From: Acholeplasmataceae bacterium UBA2284
GTDB taxonomy: Bacteria; Bacillota_I; Bacilli_A; Acholeplasmatales; Acholeplasmataceae
Assembly (NCBI GenBank): GCA_002345705.1
Contig: DDWO01000005.1
Coordinates: forward strand, 62,001-126,000
Reading direction: 5' to 3'
Length of the DNA: 64,000 nt
Positions 27,975 to 36,988 of this stretch are shown here, one piece after another (position 1 is the stretch's first letter; the number at the start of each line of letters is the position of its first letter). The translations under genes were made by a program, and so were the position numbers. The notes beneath the pieces are model-generated. The model did no database searches. It was not told the DNA's origin and saw nothing but the letters and a program-made list of their open reading frames with translations.

Positions 27975-29237
27975 ATGAATAAAAATTTGTTTACAAGAGA
28001 AAAGTTAATCACCTATTTACTGATTGTGTCTATCATCTCGATTTCCTTAATTGGAATCTATTTTCTAGGCTTAATATCATCAACTATATTGATTCGTATT
28101 TTTGGTGCGATTAGTGCAGTACTGATTCCATTTGTTATCGCATTCTTTTTAAGCTTTATTATTGGACCCATTTCCATATGGTTCCATGAAAAGCTTAAAA
28201 TCAATCGAACGATTAGTATCATACTAGCGATCTTATTAGGGGTTTTCTTTATATTAGGCATCTTATTTATTTCTATATCATTTGTCTTTTCACAATTAAA
28301 TGCCATTTTAACCAGTTTAATCAATTTAGTTAGTAACGCATCCTTCGCTGCTATATTAGTTGAAGTGACTGAATTGATTAGTAATTATTTAGCAAATAAC
28401 GATATTTCAGTCATTGTTGAAGATATAGCAAACAATGGAGCATCCATTGAAAGAGTATTTGCATTGCTTGGTTCTATTTTAATATCATTAACAAATATTG
28501 CCTCATCAATAATATCCGTTATTATTGTATTAGCCTTAACACCAGTATTTATGTATTACTTAATTAAAGAAAAAACATTGGTTTTTACAAGCATTTCTAA
28601 GGTTGCACCAAAGGGTATCAGACATCATGTCGTTGAATTAGGTAAAAGAAGTGATTTAGTCATTCAAAGATTCTTTAAGGGACAAGGGATCATGATGATT
28701 ATCATTTTCACCTACTTTTCAGTTACTTTAGGTATACTATCATTTTTTGTTGATGGCTTTAGCATTCAACATGCGTTAATGTTTGCTATTATCATGGCCT
28801 TATTCAATTTAGTACCTTACTTAGGAGCGTGGTTAGGTTTACTAGCACCTGTTGTGTTTTTATTAACTCTACATTTAGAGTATCAAGGAGATCCAAACGT
28901 TGGAAATCTCTATTTAATGGCTATTTTGTTTGTAGTCATTATTCACTTTATTGAACAGGGACTTGAAATGAGTATTATACAACCCAATGTTATTGGTAGA
29001 GAAGTACATATTCATCCTCTCGCTGTATTATCAAGCTTAATATTCTTTGGTGGAGTCTTTGGATTTGTAGGAGTTTTACTTGCTGTTCCACTTGCAGGAA
29101 CAATCAGAGCATTTATAGAATACTTTGGCGAGCTTGAAGAAAAACGTAAAAAAGAAGAAAATGGCATTGAAATCATTGAGGATAAAGAAATTGATTCGAA
29201 AAAGAAAGTAAAGATGAAAAAGAAGAAAACTGTATAA
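27975..29237 (+). CDS. AI-2E family transporter (PerM/YtvI type)
   Basis: A 420-residue membrane protein of PF01594. Two helices at the N-terminus, an extended central soluble-looking segment (about 120-190), then a C-terminal helical bundle with the family blocks ALFNLVPYLGAWLGL, FIEQGLEMSIIQPNVIGREVHIHPLAVL and FGFVGVLLAVPLAGTIRAFIEYF. Members move small molecules or ions (some act as Na+/H+ antiporters; AI-2 export is shown for few). The tail is very Lys-rich (KKKVKMKKKKTV). The start is ATG 27975 with GAAGGGG upstream; the TTG 18 bases earlier is rejected. Confidence 0.88.
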   Translation: MNKNLFTREKLITYLLIVSIISISLIGIYFLGLISSTILIRIFGAISAVLIPFVIAFFLSFIIGPISIWFHEKLKINRTISIILAILLGVFFILGILFISISFVFSQLNAILTSLINLVSNASFAAILVEVTELISNYLANNDISVIVEDIANNGASIERVFALLGSILISLTNIASSIISVIIVLALTPVFMYYLIKEKTLVFTSISKVAPKGIRHHVVELGKRSDLVIQRFFKGQGIMMIIIFTYFSVTLGILSFFVDGFSIQHALMFAIIMALFNLVPYLGAWLGLLAPVVFLLTLHLEYQGDPNVGNLYLMAILFVVIIHFIEQGLEMSIIQPNVIGREVHIHPLAVLSSLIFFGGVFGFVGVLLAVPLAGTIRAFIEYFGELEEKRKKEENGIEIIEDKEIDSKKKVKMKKKKTV

Positions 29238-29259
29238 AGCTCTGAAAAGGGCTTTTTTT
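29236..29259 (+). terminator. Intrinsic terminator
   Basis: AAAGCTC, loop TGAAAA, GGGCTTT with a T run, overlapping the stop codon of the AI-2E permease gene. Confidence 0.7.
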
Positions 29260-29333
29260 ATGAAATATTATAAAGACATATTATCATGATAAAATATACA
29301 TGATATAAGACTAAATTAAAGAGGAATGAATTC

Positions 29334-30119
29334 ATGGATGATCAAAAACTATTAAATCAAGCACCGATAAATATATAAAAACACATTGAAAACCATCCAT
29401 ACCAAAAGGATAACGTTGGTATGGAAAGCTCTTTCGTCTTTATTTATAACGGATTAAATTTGGTTTTAAAGGTTGTAGATAATGAAACTCACTTTCAATC
29501 TGAAATAATAATGATGAAATGGTTGAATGGTAAGGTCTTAGTTCCAAAAATTGTTGAATATGGAATGAGTGAAGGCTATTATTATCTATTAATGACTAAG
29601 TTAGAGGGATTGATGGCATTTGATGAAGAGTTGATGAAAAATCCAGAAACTTTAATTGACATTTTAGTTTCAGGTATCAAATCCTTTTGGGATATACCAA
29701 TTAAGGATTGTCCAATTGACAATCGAAATGAGAATAAACTCAAGATTGCTAAAGAAAGAATTGAAAATAATCTAGTAGAAATAGATGATTGGGATCCTGA
29801 ACTCACAAGCAAAAGATTTAATAAGCCAGAAGAGATTTATCGCTATCTTGTAGAAAATAAAATTACTGAAGAGCTTGTAGTAAGTCACGGAGATTACTGT
29901 TTACCAAATATCTTTATTAAGGATCAAAAAATCACTGGATTTATCGATTTATCCAGAGCAGGGATAGCTGATATCTATCAGGATATTAGCCTGCTCATTC
30001 GATCATTTAACTATAATAACAAGTCAAATGATTATAAAAAGCTAATCATTGAAAAGCTAGGAATCGATTTTGATGAAAAGAAATATGATTATTACCTACT
30101 TTTAGATGAACTCTTTTAA
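29334..30119 (+). pseudogene. APH(3')-like aminoglycoside phosphotransferase gene with in-frame nonsense codon
   Basis: The frame from ATG 29334 (AGAGGAA ribosome site) encodes an APH(3') enzyme of 261 codons but is interrupted by TAA at 29376-29378 (codon 15). The downstream frame is intact and can be read from ATG 29421 (232 residues). It keeps the ATP Lys (NLVLKVVD), the catalytic loop SHGDYCLPN (Brenner HGDxxxxN), the metal Asp in GFIDLSRAGIADIYQD, and the C-terminal YYLLLDELF. These strongly recall APH(3')-IIIa, recalled from memory and not aligned by program. A product starting at 29421 would lack about 29 residues of the N-lobe. Whether it is dead or rescued by internal initiation (AAAGGA about ten bases before 29421) is open. 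Confidence 0.7.
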
Positions 30120-30181
30120 TTTCAATAAAAAAGCTCATTTAAGGGTATAATATATATAGAGATTGGAGGATTCACTTAAAT

Positions 30182-30562
30182 ATGAAAAAACAAAGTAAAG
30201 AATTCTTTAAAGAAGTTAAGAAACAAGCAGATAAAGCGGTGGATGAAGTAAAACAATATGTTACTGACACCAAAGAGATGGTAGAACTTTACCAAGCATT
30301 TAAAAAAGAAGCGGTTAAAGTTAAGAAAGTCACAAGCGAATTTATTAACCTAGACATGCCAATTTATGGAATCATGGATAAGAATTTTGAGTCCATGACT
30401 TTTAGAGCTAAGGATAGCTTAGAGGTTGATCAAATTCTTCAGATTGGTAAGAATACCGTTAAGGTAGAATACATTCATGATGAATTAGTTCAAATTCCTG
30501 TTGTAGTCAACGGAATAGAACATCAAGTCGATTGCAAGGTTGCAGTACTTAAAAAGGTGTAA
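30182..30562 (+). CDS. Cytosolic coiled-coil plus beta-domain protein
   Basis: A 126-residue protein. The first 55 residues are a Lys/Glu-rich amphipathic helix (KEFFKEVKKQADKAVDEVKQYV). The rest is a small beta-rich domain (IQQ-free, with VKVEYIHDELVQIPVVVNGIEHQV). It has no membrane segment. GGAGG is present, but eleven bases before the ATG. It is a single-gene unit with its own terminator. I do not recognise the family; a stress or scaffold role would be a guess. Confidence 0.68.
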   Translation: MKKQSKEFFKEVKKQADKAVDEVKQYVTDTKEMVELYQAFKKEAVKVKKVTSEFINLDMPIYGIMDKNFESMTFRAKDSLEVDQILQIGKNTVKVEYIHDELVQIPVVVNGIEHQVDCKVAVLKKV

Positions 30563-30567
30563 ATCTA

Positions 30568-30598
30568 AAAAGCTCGATTCTAGCAATCGAGTTTTTTC
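30568..30598 (+). terminator. Intrinsic terminator
   Basis: CTCGATT / AATCGAG stem with a five-base loop and a six-T run just after the 30182 gene. Confidence 0.75.
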
Positions 30599-30624
30599 TT
30601 TAATTTTACTTAAGAAAAATTCAT

Positions 30625-30673
30625 CCTTATTCTACGATAATCAAGTTAAGTAGAATAAGGACCACTTTTTTTC
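30625..30673 (+). other. Second perfect hairpin with T run, not attached to a visible gene
   Basis: An 11-bp perfect stem CCTTATTCTAC / GTAGAATAAGG (30625-30635 and 30650-30660) with a 14-base loop, then ACCACTTTTTTT. It lies only 27 bases after the previous terminator, so it is either a back-up terminator or the end of a very short RNA. Confidence 0.5.
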
Positions 30674-30772
30674 TATGATTTTTTCATTGACTTAGGTATT
30701 CAAAAAGTAAGATATAATTGAATTAACGTAAGATATAAACTCTAATCAAAAATTTAAACAGGATGTGATGAC

Positions 30773-31771
30773 ATGAAGCATGAAGAAATGATGAAGGTAC
30801 TGCATGATCGCAAGTTCCAGGGTGTAGTCAGTGTAGAAGAAGATAATCAAGTCATCTTTCAATACACAAGTGGTATGGAAGATAGAGATAAAAAGATACC
30901 TATAACCAAGGACACATTATTTGCAGTCGCCTCAGGAACTAAGTTTTTAACTGCACTTGCGATAGGAAAGCTAATCGATCAAAAGAAATTAAGACTAGAT
31001 TCAAGGGCTAAAGACATTTATGATTTAAAAATGGATTGGATCAATCCAGATATTACCATCAAGCATTTACTTTCTCATACATCAGGAATGTCAGATTATT
31101 TAGATGAGGATTTATTAGATGATACGAAGCCTATCTATTTTGATGTAGCCTACAAAGACTTAATAAACCCTAAAGATTTTATACCAATATTTTCTAAGGA
31201 TAAAGAAAAGTTTAGTCCAGGTGAAAGGTTTAATTATAACAACCAAGGCTATGTTTATCTTGCAATCATTATTGAAGAGGTATCAAAAATATCCTATAAG
31301 GATTATATCAATAATGAAATATTAAAGCCCTTAGGAATAATTAAGAGCGGAATCTATCACTTGAATGATTTTCCAGAACATACTGCATTAGGTTATTTAC
31401 GCAATGAGGATAGCACAACCAATTTTGACTTACTTCCCTATCAAGCTGGCGGAGATGGAGGAGCAATCATAAGTCTTAGTGATATGAAGAAGCTGTGGGA
31501 ATCCTTCTTTAATTATCAGATTATATCTCCAGCTTTGATGAATCAGTTTATGCATCCTCAAGTTGTTGTTGATGAAAAGACAGATAACTACTACGGTCTT
31601 GGTTTGTGGCTTAAGAAAGAGAAAGACGGTATATTCCCAATTCTTTATGGGGGAGACCCTGGAATCTCATTTACAACAAGCTATCATCCGATATTAAAGA
31701 AGTTTAAATTTGCAGTATCCAATACATCTGAGGGTGTTTGGGATATATTTGATGAGTATAAAAAATTATAA
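30773..31771 (+). CDS. Serine hydrolase, beta-lactamase class C / PBP4* family
   Basis: A 332-residue protein of PF00144. The active-site SxxK is SGTK (Ser54-Lys57, in FAVASGTKFLTALAIG), the second motif Tyr-x-Asn is in FNYNNQGYVYLA (about 156), and the third motif region is YGGDPGISF. HLLSHTSGMSDY is the usual conserved segment between the first two. No signal peptide is visible, so it is cytosolic, typical of esterase or peptidase members rather than secreted beta-lactamases. The substrate is unknown. Malic enzyme follows 20 bases downstream, with which it may be co-transcribed. Confidence 0.86.
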   Translation: MKHEEMMKVLHDRKFQGVVSVEEDNQVIFQYTSGMEDRDKKIPITKDTLFAVASGTKFLTALAIGKLIDQKKLRLDSRAKDIYDLKMDWINPDITIKHLLSHTSGMSDYLDEDLLDDTKPIYFDVAYKDLINPKDFIPIFSKDKEKFSPGERFNYNNQGYVYLAIIIEEVSKISYKDYINNEILKPLGIIKSGIYHLNDFPEHTALGYLRNEDSTTNFDLLPYQAGGDGGAIISLSDMKKLWESFFNYQIISPALMNQFMHPQVVVDEKTDNYYGLGLWLKKEKDGIFPILYGGDPGISFTTSYHPILKKFKFAVSNTSEGVWDIFDEYKKL

Positions 31772-31791
31772 TAATAGATAGGGGAATGATT

Positions 31792-32949
31792 ATGGACATC
31801 ATGAATGAATCTCTTGAACTACATAAAAAATTAAACGGTAAAATAGAAATTAAAAATAAGATGAAGATTAATAACATGCAAGACATGACTCTTGTTTATA
31901 CACCAGGGGTTGCAAGGGCATGCTTAGAAATCCATGAGAATCCAGAAGCTGTTTATCAGTTAACATCGAAAAGAAATACTGTAGCAGTTATCTCTGATGG
32001 TACAGCAGTTTTAGGTCTAGGAGATATTGGACCGCTAGCTGCGATTCCAGTCATGGAAGGCAAATGTGCACTCTTTAAAAGATTTGGAGGAGTGGACGCG
32101 ATTCCTATCGTATTAAATACTAAGGATGTTGACGAACTCGTTCAAACGATTTATCATTTATCACCATCATTTGGAGGAATCAATTTAGAAGACATTTCTG
32201 CACCTCGTTGCTTCGAGGTGGAAAGAAGATTAAAGGAAATGTGTGATATTCCTGTTTTTCATGATGATCAACATGGAACAGCTATCGTTGTAGGTGCTGC
32301 ATTACTGAATGCTTTAAAGCTTGTGGGAAAGAAACTGTCACAAGTAAGAATTGTTATTAATGGAGCTGGTAGTGCAGGGATTGCCATTACAAAGTTTTTA
32401 TATGAGCTAGGAGCTAAAAATATCATTACATGTGATAAGTTTGGGATAATCACTAAAGGTGACAAACAGCTAAACTCTGCTCAAATGGAAATTTCACTTT
32501 TCACAAATAAAAAACGCATTACTGGAACATTAAGTGACGCACTTGTTGGTGCAGATGTTTTTATTGGTGTTTCAGCACCAAATATCGTAAGTGAAGAAAT
32601 GATTAAGTCCATGAGTAATGATTCAATTGTTTTCCCACTCGCTAATCCTACTCCAGAGATTTCTAGAGATAAAGCACTTCATGCTGGTGCTAGAGTTGTA
32701 GGTACAGGAGCATCTAATCTCCCCAATCAAATCAATAACTCATTAGTGTTTCCAGGTTTATTTAGAGGAGCATTAGATAGTAGAGCAAAACAAATAACAA
32801 CCAAAATGGAAATAGCAACCTGCAAGGCACTTGCTAGTATAGTGAGAAAAGTAGAATTAACAGAAACCTATATCATTCCAAGCATCTTTAATAAGAAGGT
32901 TGCAGTAAAGATTGCTAGGGCAGTTATGAAGGTTACAGAGCAATCATAA
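31792..32949 (+). CDS. NAD(P)-dependent malic enzyme
   Basis: A 385-residue short-form bacterial malic enzyme: oxidative decarboxylation of malate to pyruvate with NAD(P)+. The N-terminal domain carries VYTPGVARACLEI and the catalytic Lys in MEGKCALFKRFGGVDAIPI. The metal/substrate block NLEDISAPRCFEVERRL and VFHDDQHGTAIVV are intact. The Rossmann motif is INGAGSAGIAI. C-terminal IVFPLANPTPEIS and GTGASNLPNQINN are typical. It starts at ATG 31792, six bases after AGGGGA. It supplies pyruvate and reducing power; malate could enter via the NhaC-type carrier, which is speculation. Confidence 0.93.
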   Translation: MDIMNESLELHKKLNGKIEIKNKMKINNMQDMTLVYTPGVARACLEIHENPEAVYQLTSKRNTVAVISDGTAVLGLGDIGPLAAIPVMEGKCALFKRFGGVDAIPIVLNTKDVDELVQTIYHLSPSFGGINLEDISAPRCFEVERRLKEMCDIPVFHDDQHGTAIVVGAALLNALKLVGKKLSQVRIVINGAGSAGIAITKFLYELGAKNIITCDKFGIITKGDKQLNSAQMEISLFTNKKRITGTLSDALVGADVFIGVSAPNIVSEEMIKSMSNDSIVFPLANPTPEISRDKALHAGARVVGTGASNLPNQINNSLVFPGLFRGALDSRAKQITTKMEIATCKALASIVRKVELTETYIIPSIFNKKVAVKIARAVMKVTEQS

Positions 32950-32977
32950 AGGTGTGAAATCATTTCACCCCTTTTTT
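32949..32977 (+). terminator. Intrinsic terminator
   Basis: AAGGTGTGAAA / TTTCACCCCTT stem (one mismatch), three-base loop, T run. Confidence 0.7.
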
Positions 32978-33084
32978 ATATTCATTGAGCTCATATACTT
33001 TCACATCAAAATACCCTTCTCAAATTGTATTAATTAGTAAAATGTTATATCATATATATGATAAAACGTTTGCAGGAGTATATG

Positions 33085-33582
33085 ATGAATATAAATAAAC
33101 GGAATGGCTCAATTCTTCTTATCATTTTATTATTAGTATTTTGGATGATTATAGCATCCAGCATTAGCTGGATTGAACTTGTATTTGGTTTTTTTGCGTC
33201 ATTAATGATTGTGCTTTATAGCTATGATATGGTCTTTACTGTGGATGATGCAACTCCACTGAAGCCAAAAACGCTGAAAGCACTTTTTGTTTTAGTCTTA
33301 ACGCTACTATGGGAAATATTTGTAGCTAACTTTCATGTTGCTAAAATCGTGTTAAGTAGAAAGATGCCAATAGACCCTGGATTTGCAACGATTCGTAATC
33401 CCTTAAAGAAAGATTTAAATAAAGCATTATATGGAAATGCGATTACAATGACTCCTGGAACGTTAACTGTAGATATGAAAGATGATGTAATCATCGTTCA
33501 TGGACTAGAAATGCATTTAATTCATAATATAGAAGGAAGTCGCTTAGAAAAAGTATTTATGAATTTGGAGGATCAAAAATGA
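33085..33582 (+). CDS. mrpE: Mrp antiporter subunit E
   Basis: A 165-residue subunit with two to three N-terminal helices and a soluble C-terminal domain holding NPLKKDLNKALYGNAITMTPGTLTVDMKDD. The block GNAITMTPGTLTVD is the MrpE/MnhE signature. It opens the operon; AGGAG at 33074-33078 is six bases before the ATG at 33085. It overlaps mrpF by four bases (ATGA). It is part of the multi-subunit Na+/H+ antiporter in the cytoplasmic membrane. Confidence 0.92.
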   Translation: MNINKRNGSILLIILLLVFWMIIASSISWIELVFGFFASLMIVLYSYDMVFTVDDATPLKPKTLKALFVLVLTLLWEIFVANFHVAKIVLSRKMPIDPGFATIRNPLKKDLNKALYGNAITMTPGTLTVDMKDDVIIVHGLEMHLIHNIEGSRLEKVFMNLEDQK

Positions 33583-33848
33583 TTGAATATGTCATTATTG
33601 GATGTGCGATATTTTTAGTCTTATTATCATTTGTTGGTTTATATAGAGCATATAAGGGACCTACTGCAGCAGACCGTATAGTAGCTATCAATGTGATTTC
33701 TACAAAGGTTACTGTAGTGATTGTTTTAATTGCGTTATGGATTAAGCAGGGATCCTATGTGAATGTCGCACTTATTTATGCGATGATTGGTTTTATTACA
33801 ACCATCGGTGTTGCTAAATATTTACTTAAAGGACGGTTGGATGCCTAA
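33579..33848 (+). CDS. mrpF: Mrp antiporter subunit F
   Basis: An 89-residue, three-helix subunit. YRAYKGPTAADRIVAINVISTK is the MrpF signature (RxxxGPTxxDR). It overlaps mrpE (ATGA) and mrpG (TAATG), giving tight translational coupling. It is the small subunit of the Mrp membrane arm. Confidence 0.93.
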   Translation: MIEYVIIGCAIFLVLLSFVGLYRAYKGPTAADRIVAINVISTKVTVVIVLIALWIKQGSYVNVALIYAMIGFITTIGVAKYLLKGRLDA

Positions 33849-34156
33849 TGTTAACAATCATTCAAGAAATTATAGCTAGTATCTTTATCTTAGGTGGAAT
33901 GTTCTTTTTCTTCGTAGGTGTTGTTGGTTTAATTCGTATGCCTGATGTATTTTGCAGAATGCATGCGACAACCAAATGTGACACCATGGGAGCTGGACTT
34001 ATATTCACTGGTTTAATTATTTGGCAGGGTGCCACATTTGTTTCCTTAAACATTCTTTTAGTTTTACTCTTTATCTGGCTAACCAATCCTACTGCAGCAC
34101 ATTATATTGCGAAGGCTGAATATATGACATCAATCCTGATGACGATGGAAGAATAG
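33848..34156 (+). CDS. mrpG: Mrp antiporter subunit G
   Basis: A 102-residue, three-helix subunit with the MrpG/PhaG pattern VGLIRMPDVFCRMHATTKCDTMGAGLI and a C-terminal LTNPTAAHYIAKAEY. The start overlaps the mrpF stop by one base, and the next gene starts after eight bases. Confidence 0.93.
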   Translation: MLTIIQEIIASIFILGGMFFFFVGVVGLIRMPDVFCRMHATTKCDTMGAGLIFTGLIIWQGATFVSLNILLVLLFIWLTNPTAAHYIAKAEYMTSILMTMEE

Positions 34157-34164
34157 GAAGTATT

Positions 34165-34404
34165 ATGGAAATCTTAAATGTCATTATCATTATATTTTTA
34201 ATCATGTGTGCAATCGCTGTGGAAAAGACGAAGGACTTAGTGTCTGCTGTCATTATTTTTTCTGCATATTCTTTAATGATGTCTGTTTTATGGTTAATCC
34301 TTAAGACTCCAGATGTCGCACTCACTGAAGCAGTGATTGGTGCGGGAGTAACAAGTCTTTTATTTATCGCAGTCATCGCGAAGACAAAGAGGTACGAAAA
34401 ATGA
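34165..34404 (+). CDS. Stand-alone MrpA C-terminal module, DUF4040/MbhD type
   Basis: A 79-residue, two- to three-helix protein with KTPDVALTEAVIGAGVTSLLFI. This matches the DUF4040/MbhD domain that in typical MrpA is fused behind the proton-channel domain. Here it is a separate gene, as in archaeal Mrp and Mbh clusters. It overlaps the next small gene by four bases. Confidence 0.88.
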   Translation: MEILNVIIIIFLIMCAIAVEKTKDLVSAVIIFSAYSLMMSVLWLILKTPDVALTEAVIGAGVTSLLFIAVIAKTKRYEK

Positions 34405-34706
34405 AAAAGATCTTAACGACCTCCATGTTTTTATTACTCTTTTTAGTTTTAGCTTATAACATTTTAATGATGCCAGGAAATCTAGGAGTCAATGCTCCTT
34501 CCTATAATGATACAGTTAGACATTATTTAGAGAATGCAGTTTCTGAAACAGGCTCAGTTAATATTATAGCTGCTGTAATTACCGATTACAGAGGCTTTGA
34601 TACGCTAGGTGAAACGATAGTGTTATTTATAGCTGTAGTGGCTGTAACAAGCGTTTTAAAGCCAGTGAATCGAAAGATGATTAGAAGAGGTAAGCACAAT
34701 GAATGA
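34401..34706 (+). CDS. Stand-alone MbhE-type module of the Mrp antiporter
   Basis: A 101-residue protein with a helix at each end around a conserved loop: VSETGSVNIIAAVITDYRGFDTLGETIVLF. TGSVNxxxAIxxDYRGFDTLGE is the hallmark of the MbhE / MrpA C-terminal segment. It is encoded separately from the large subunit and overlaps mrpB by eight bases. The conserved loop is expected to sit beside the ion path of the complex. Confidence 0.88.
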   Translation: MKKILTTSMFLLLFLVLAYNILMMPGNLGVNAPSYNDTVRHYLENAVSETGSVNIIAAVITDYRGFDTLGETIVLFIAVVAVTSVLKPVNRKMIRRGKHNE

Positions 34707-35124
34707 TGTTATTGTTAAAACCATAACTAGAATCATTATTCCATTTGCTCAAGTCTATGGAATATTCATTATCCTCCATGGTCATATCTCACCTGGTGGT
34801 GGTTTTTCTGGTGGTGCATTGATAGGATCTACCTTAATTCTTTATACACTTGTCTTTGGTATGAAGAAGGGTGAAAAGAAGTTCTCACATAAAACAAGTG
34901 AGTTTGCTGAAAGTGGTGGGATTTTTATCTATGTCTTGATCGGCTTTATCGGTTTAATCTTTGGTGGAGCTTTCTTATCTAATATTTCTGCAGGTTTTCC
35001 AATTGGAACACCTGGTGAAATATTATCAAGTGGAATGATTCCAATCCTTATGGTAGGTATTGGGATTAAGGTAGCATCTACAATGATTTCCCTATTTCAT
35101 ATTTTAATTGAGGGGGAAGTCTAA
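34699..35124 (+). CDS. mrpB: Mrp antiporter subunit B
   Basis: A 141-residue, four-helix subunit. FILHGHISPGGGFSGGALIG (in YGIFIILHGHISPGGGFSGG) is the MrpB signature, and VGIGIKVASTMISLF closes it. It overlaps mrpC by one base. Confidence 0.93.
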   Translation: MNDVIVKTITRIIIPFAQVYGIFIILHGHISPGGGFSGGALIGSTLILYTLVFGMKKGEKKFSHKTSEFAESGGIFIYVLIGFIGLIFGGAFLSNISAGFPIGTPGEILSSGMIPILMVGIGIKVASTMISLFHILIEGEV

Positions 35125-35504
35125 TGAATATTTTAAATCTGATTTTAGAGCATATTAACTATTTAGGTGGAGTCGCATTATTTATTATTGGACTTCATAC
35201 AGTAGTTACACATAAGAATTTAATTAAAAGAGTTATGGGTATTAATATCATGGCTACAGGTATTTTCTTGTTCTTCATAGCTATTGGTAATGTCACAGGT
35301 GGTGTACCACCAATCGTCGTTGATGGTGAAACACCAGTCTTTATCAATCCAATGCCTTCTGTATTAATTCTTACAGGAATTGTTGTATCGGTATCGATTA
35401 CTGTATATGCATTATCCCTAGTCATTAGAATCTATCAGACCTATGGAACCATCGATCAAGAAGAAATCGTAAAAATTCAAAATGAGGAGCAAACCTATGA
35501 TTGA
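35124..35504 (+). CDS. mrpC: Mrp antiporter subunit C (NuoK-like)
   Basis: A 126-residue, three-helix protein homologous to the complex I subunit NuoK, with KRVMGINIMATGIFLFFIAIG and PSVLILTGIVVSVSITVYAL. The conserved Glu of NuoK is not obvious. The C-terminal hydrophilic tail overlaps the start of the next gene by eight bases. Confidence 0.92.
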   Translation: MNILNLILEHINYLGGVALFIIGLHTVVTHKNLIKRVMGINIMATGIFLFFIAIGNVTGGVPPIVVDGETPVFINPMPSVLILTGIVVSVSITVYALSLVIRIYQTYGTIDQEEIVKIQNEEQTYD

Positions 35505-36975
35505 ACAACTACCTATTTTAAATATGCTCATCTTTTTGATTGCAGCTTTAATTATTCCATTACTCAGTAAAAAAGCATTCTTTATTACATTAATCCTAGG
35601 ATTCTTTGTTTTACTATCAGTCTTTGTTTCATCAATTATTTTATTAGTACATGTAAATACAGTAGGAGAGTTCTATTACAGATTTGGTAACTATCAAAGC
35701 TTTTTAGGAATAGAATTTAAGATTGATGCATTCTCTGTATTATTTACGACATTTATCGTTGGACTAACGATGTTAATCTACCTATATTCCTGTGGAGATG
35801 CCACAGATGGCATCGCAGAAGCAGAATATGGTAGATACTATATCCTACTCTTCGTTTTGATGTTTTCCATCTTTGGAATCATTTACACGAATGACTTATT
35901 TAATGCCTATGTCTTTATGGAGATTTTATCCCTAACTTCATGTAGTATTATCTCCATTAAGAGAAAAAAAGAAAACTATACTGCAGCATTCCGATATGTC
36001 ATGCTAAATGAAGTTGGATCATTATCCTATTTATTTGGTATTGCATTACTTTATATGGTTACAGGATATACCAATATTACCTTAGTCTTTGAATCGATTC
36101 AAAGTGCTTGGGCGATATATCCAGCAAACATTATGACAGCTGTAGGATTTATGATTGTAGGTATTGGGATTAAGGCCGCTATATTTCCATTTCATATCTG
36201 GCTACCTGATGCACATTCTCACGCACCAAGCTCATCATCAGCTATTCTTTCATCGATTGTTGTTAAGGTCTATTTACTCTTAATGGTTAAAGTCTTATTT
36301 AGAGTCTTTGGAATAGATATATTAAAGGAATTAAATATACCAGCAATCATTATGATTATCGCAGGATTCGGTATGATTATGGGATCCTTCTTCGCACTCG
36401 CTCAAAAGGATGTGAAGCGAATGCTTGGGTATTCATCGGTTGCTCAGATTGGTTATATTGTATTAGGTATTGGGTTAATGACGCATATCGGACTATCTGC
36501 AGCATTCTTTCATATTATTAGTCACGGGTTAATGAAGGCAGCGCTATTCTTAAGTGTTGGTGCGATTATTTATTATCAAAGAGTTAGAAGAATCGATCAA
36601 TTTGATGGTATGGGATATAAAATGCCATTATCGATGATTGTCTTTAGTATTGCAGCTCTTGGGATGATAGGTATTCCTTTAACTATTGGCTTTATTAGTA
36701 AAATGAATTTAGGTTTAGCTGCTTTAGGAAGTGGAATGATTATCTTTATTATCATTATTGTCGTGAGTGGATTATTAAACGCGATGTATTATCTACCCAT
36801 TATGATTAGTGCATTCCTAAGAGGACCTAAGGGAAATGGAATATCAGGAGTTGAAAAGATTCCTAAGGTCATGTTAATACCGATAACCATTCTTGGATTA
36901 TTAATCATCGTATTAGGTATTTATCCTAATCTTATTTATCAATTAATAGAAAACGCAGTCAACACATTACTATAA
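35497..36975 (+). CDS. mrpD: Mrp antiporter subunit D (proton-conducting)
   Basis: A 492-residue NuoN/NuoM-like channel subunit with about 14 helices. The key segments are LFNAYVFMEILSLTSCSIISI (conserved Glu of TM5), GIGIKAAIFPFHIWLPDAHSHAPSSSSAILSSIVVKVYL (channel Lys and His), and VAQIGYIVLGIGL. It starts at ATG 35497 with GAGGAG at 35484-35489. It drives ion exchange with the large partner encoded next. Confidence 0.92.
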   Translation: MIEQLPILNMLIFLIAALIIPLLSKKAFFITLILGFFVLLSVFVSSIILLVHVNTVGEFYYRFGNYQSFLGIEFKIDAFSVLFTTFIVGLTMLIYLYSCGDATDGIAEAEYGRYYILLFVLMFSIFGIIYTNDLFNAYVFMEILSLTSCSIISIKRKKENYTAAFRYVMLNEVGSLSYLFGIALLYMVTGYTNITLVFESIQSAWAIYPANIMTAVGFMIVGIGIKAAIFPFHIWLPDAHSHAPSSSSAILSSIVVKVYLLLMVKVLFRVFGIDILKELNIPAIIMIIAGFGMIMGSFFALAQKDVKRMLGYSSVAQIGYIVLGIGLMTHIGLSAAFFHIISHGLMKAALFLSVGAIIYYQRVRRIDQFDGMGYKMPLSMIVFSIAALGMIGIPLTIGFISKMNLGLAALGSGMIIFIIIIVVSGLLNAMYYLPIMISAFLRGPKGNGISGVEKIPKVMLIPITILGLLIIVLGIYPNLIYQLIENAVNTLL

Positions 36976-36988
36976 GGGGTAAGTCATC

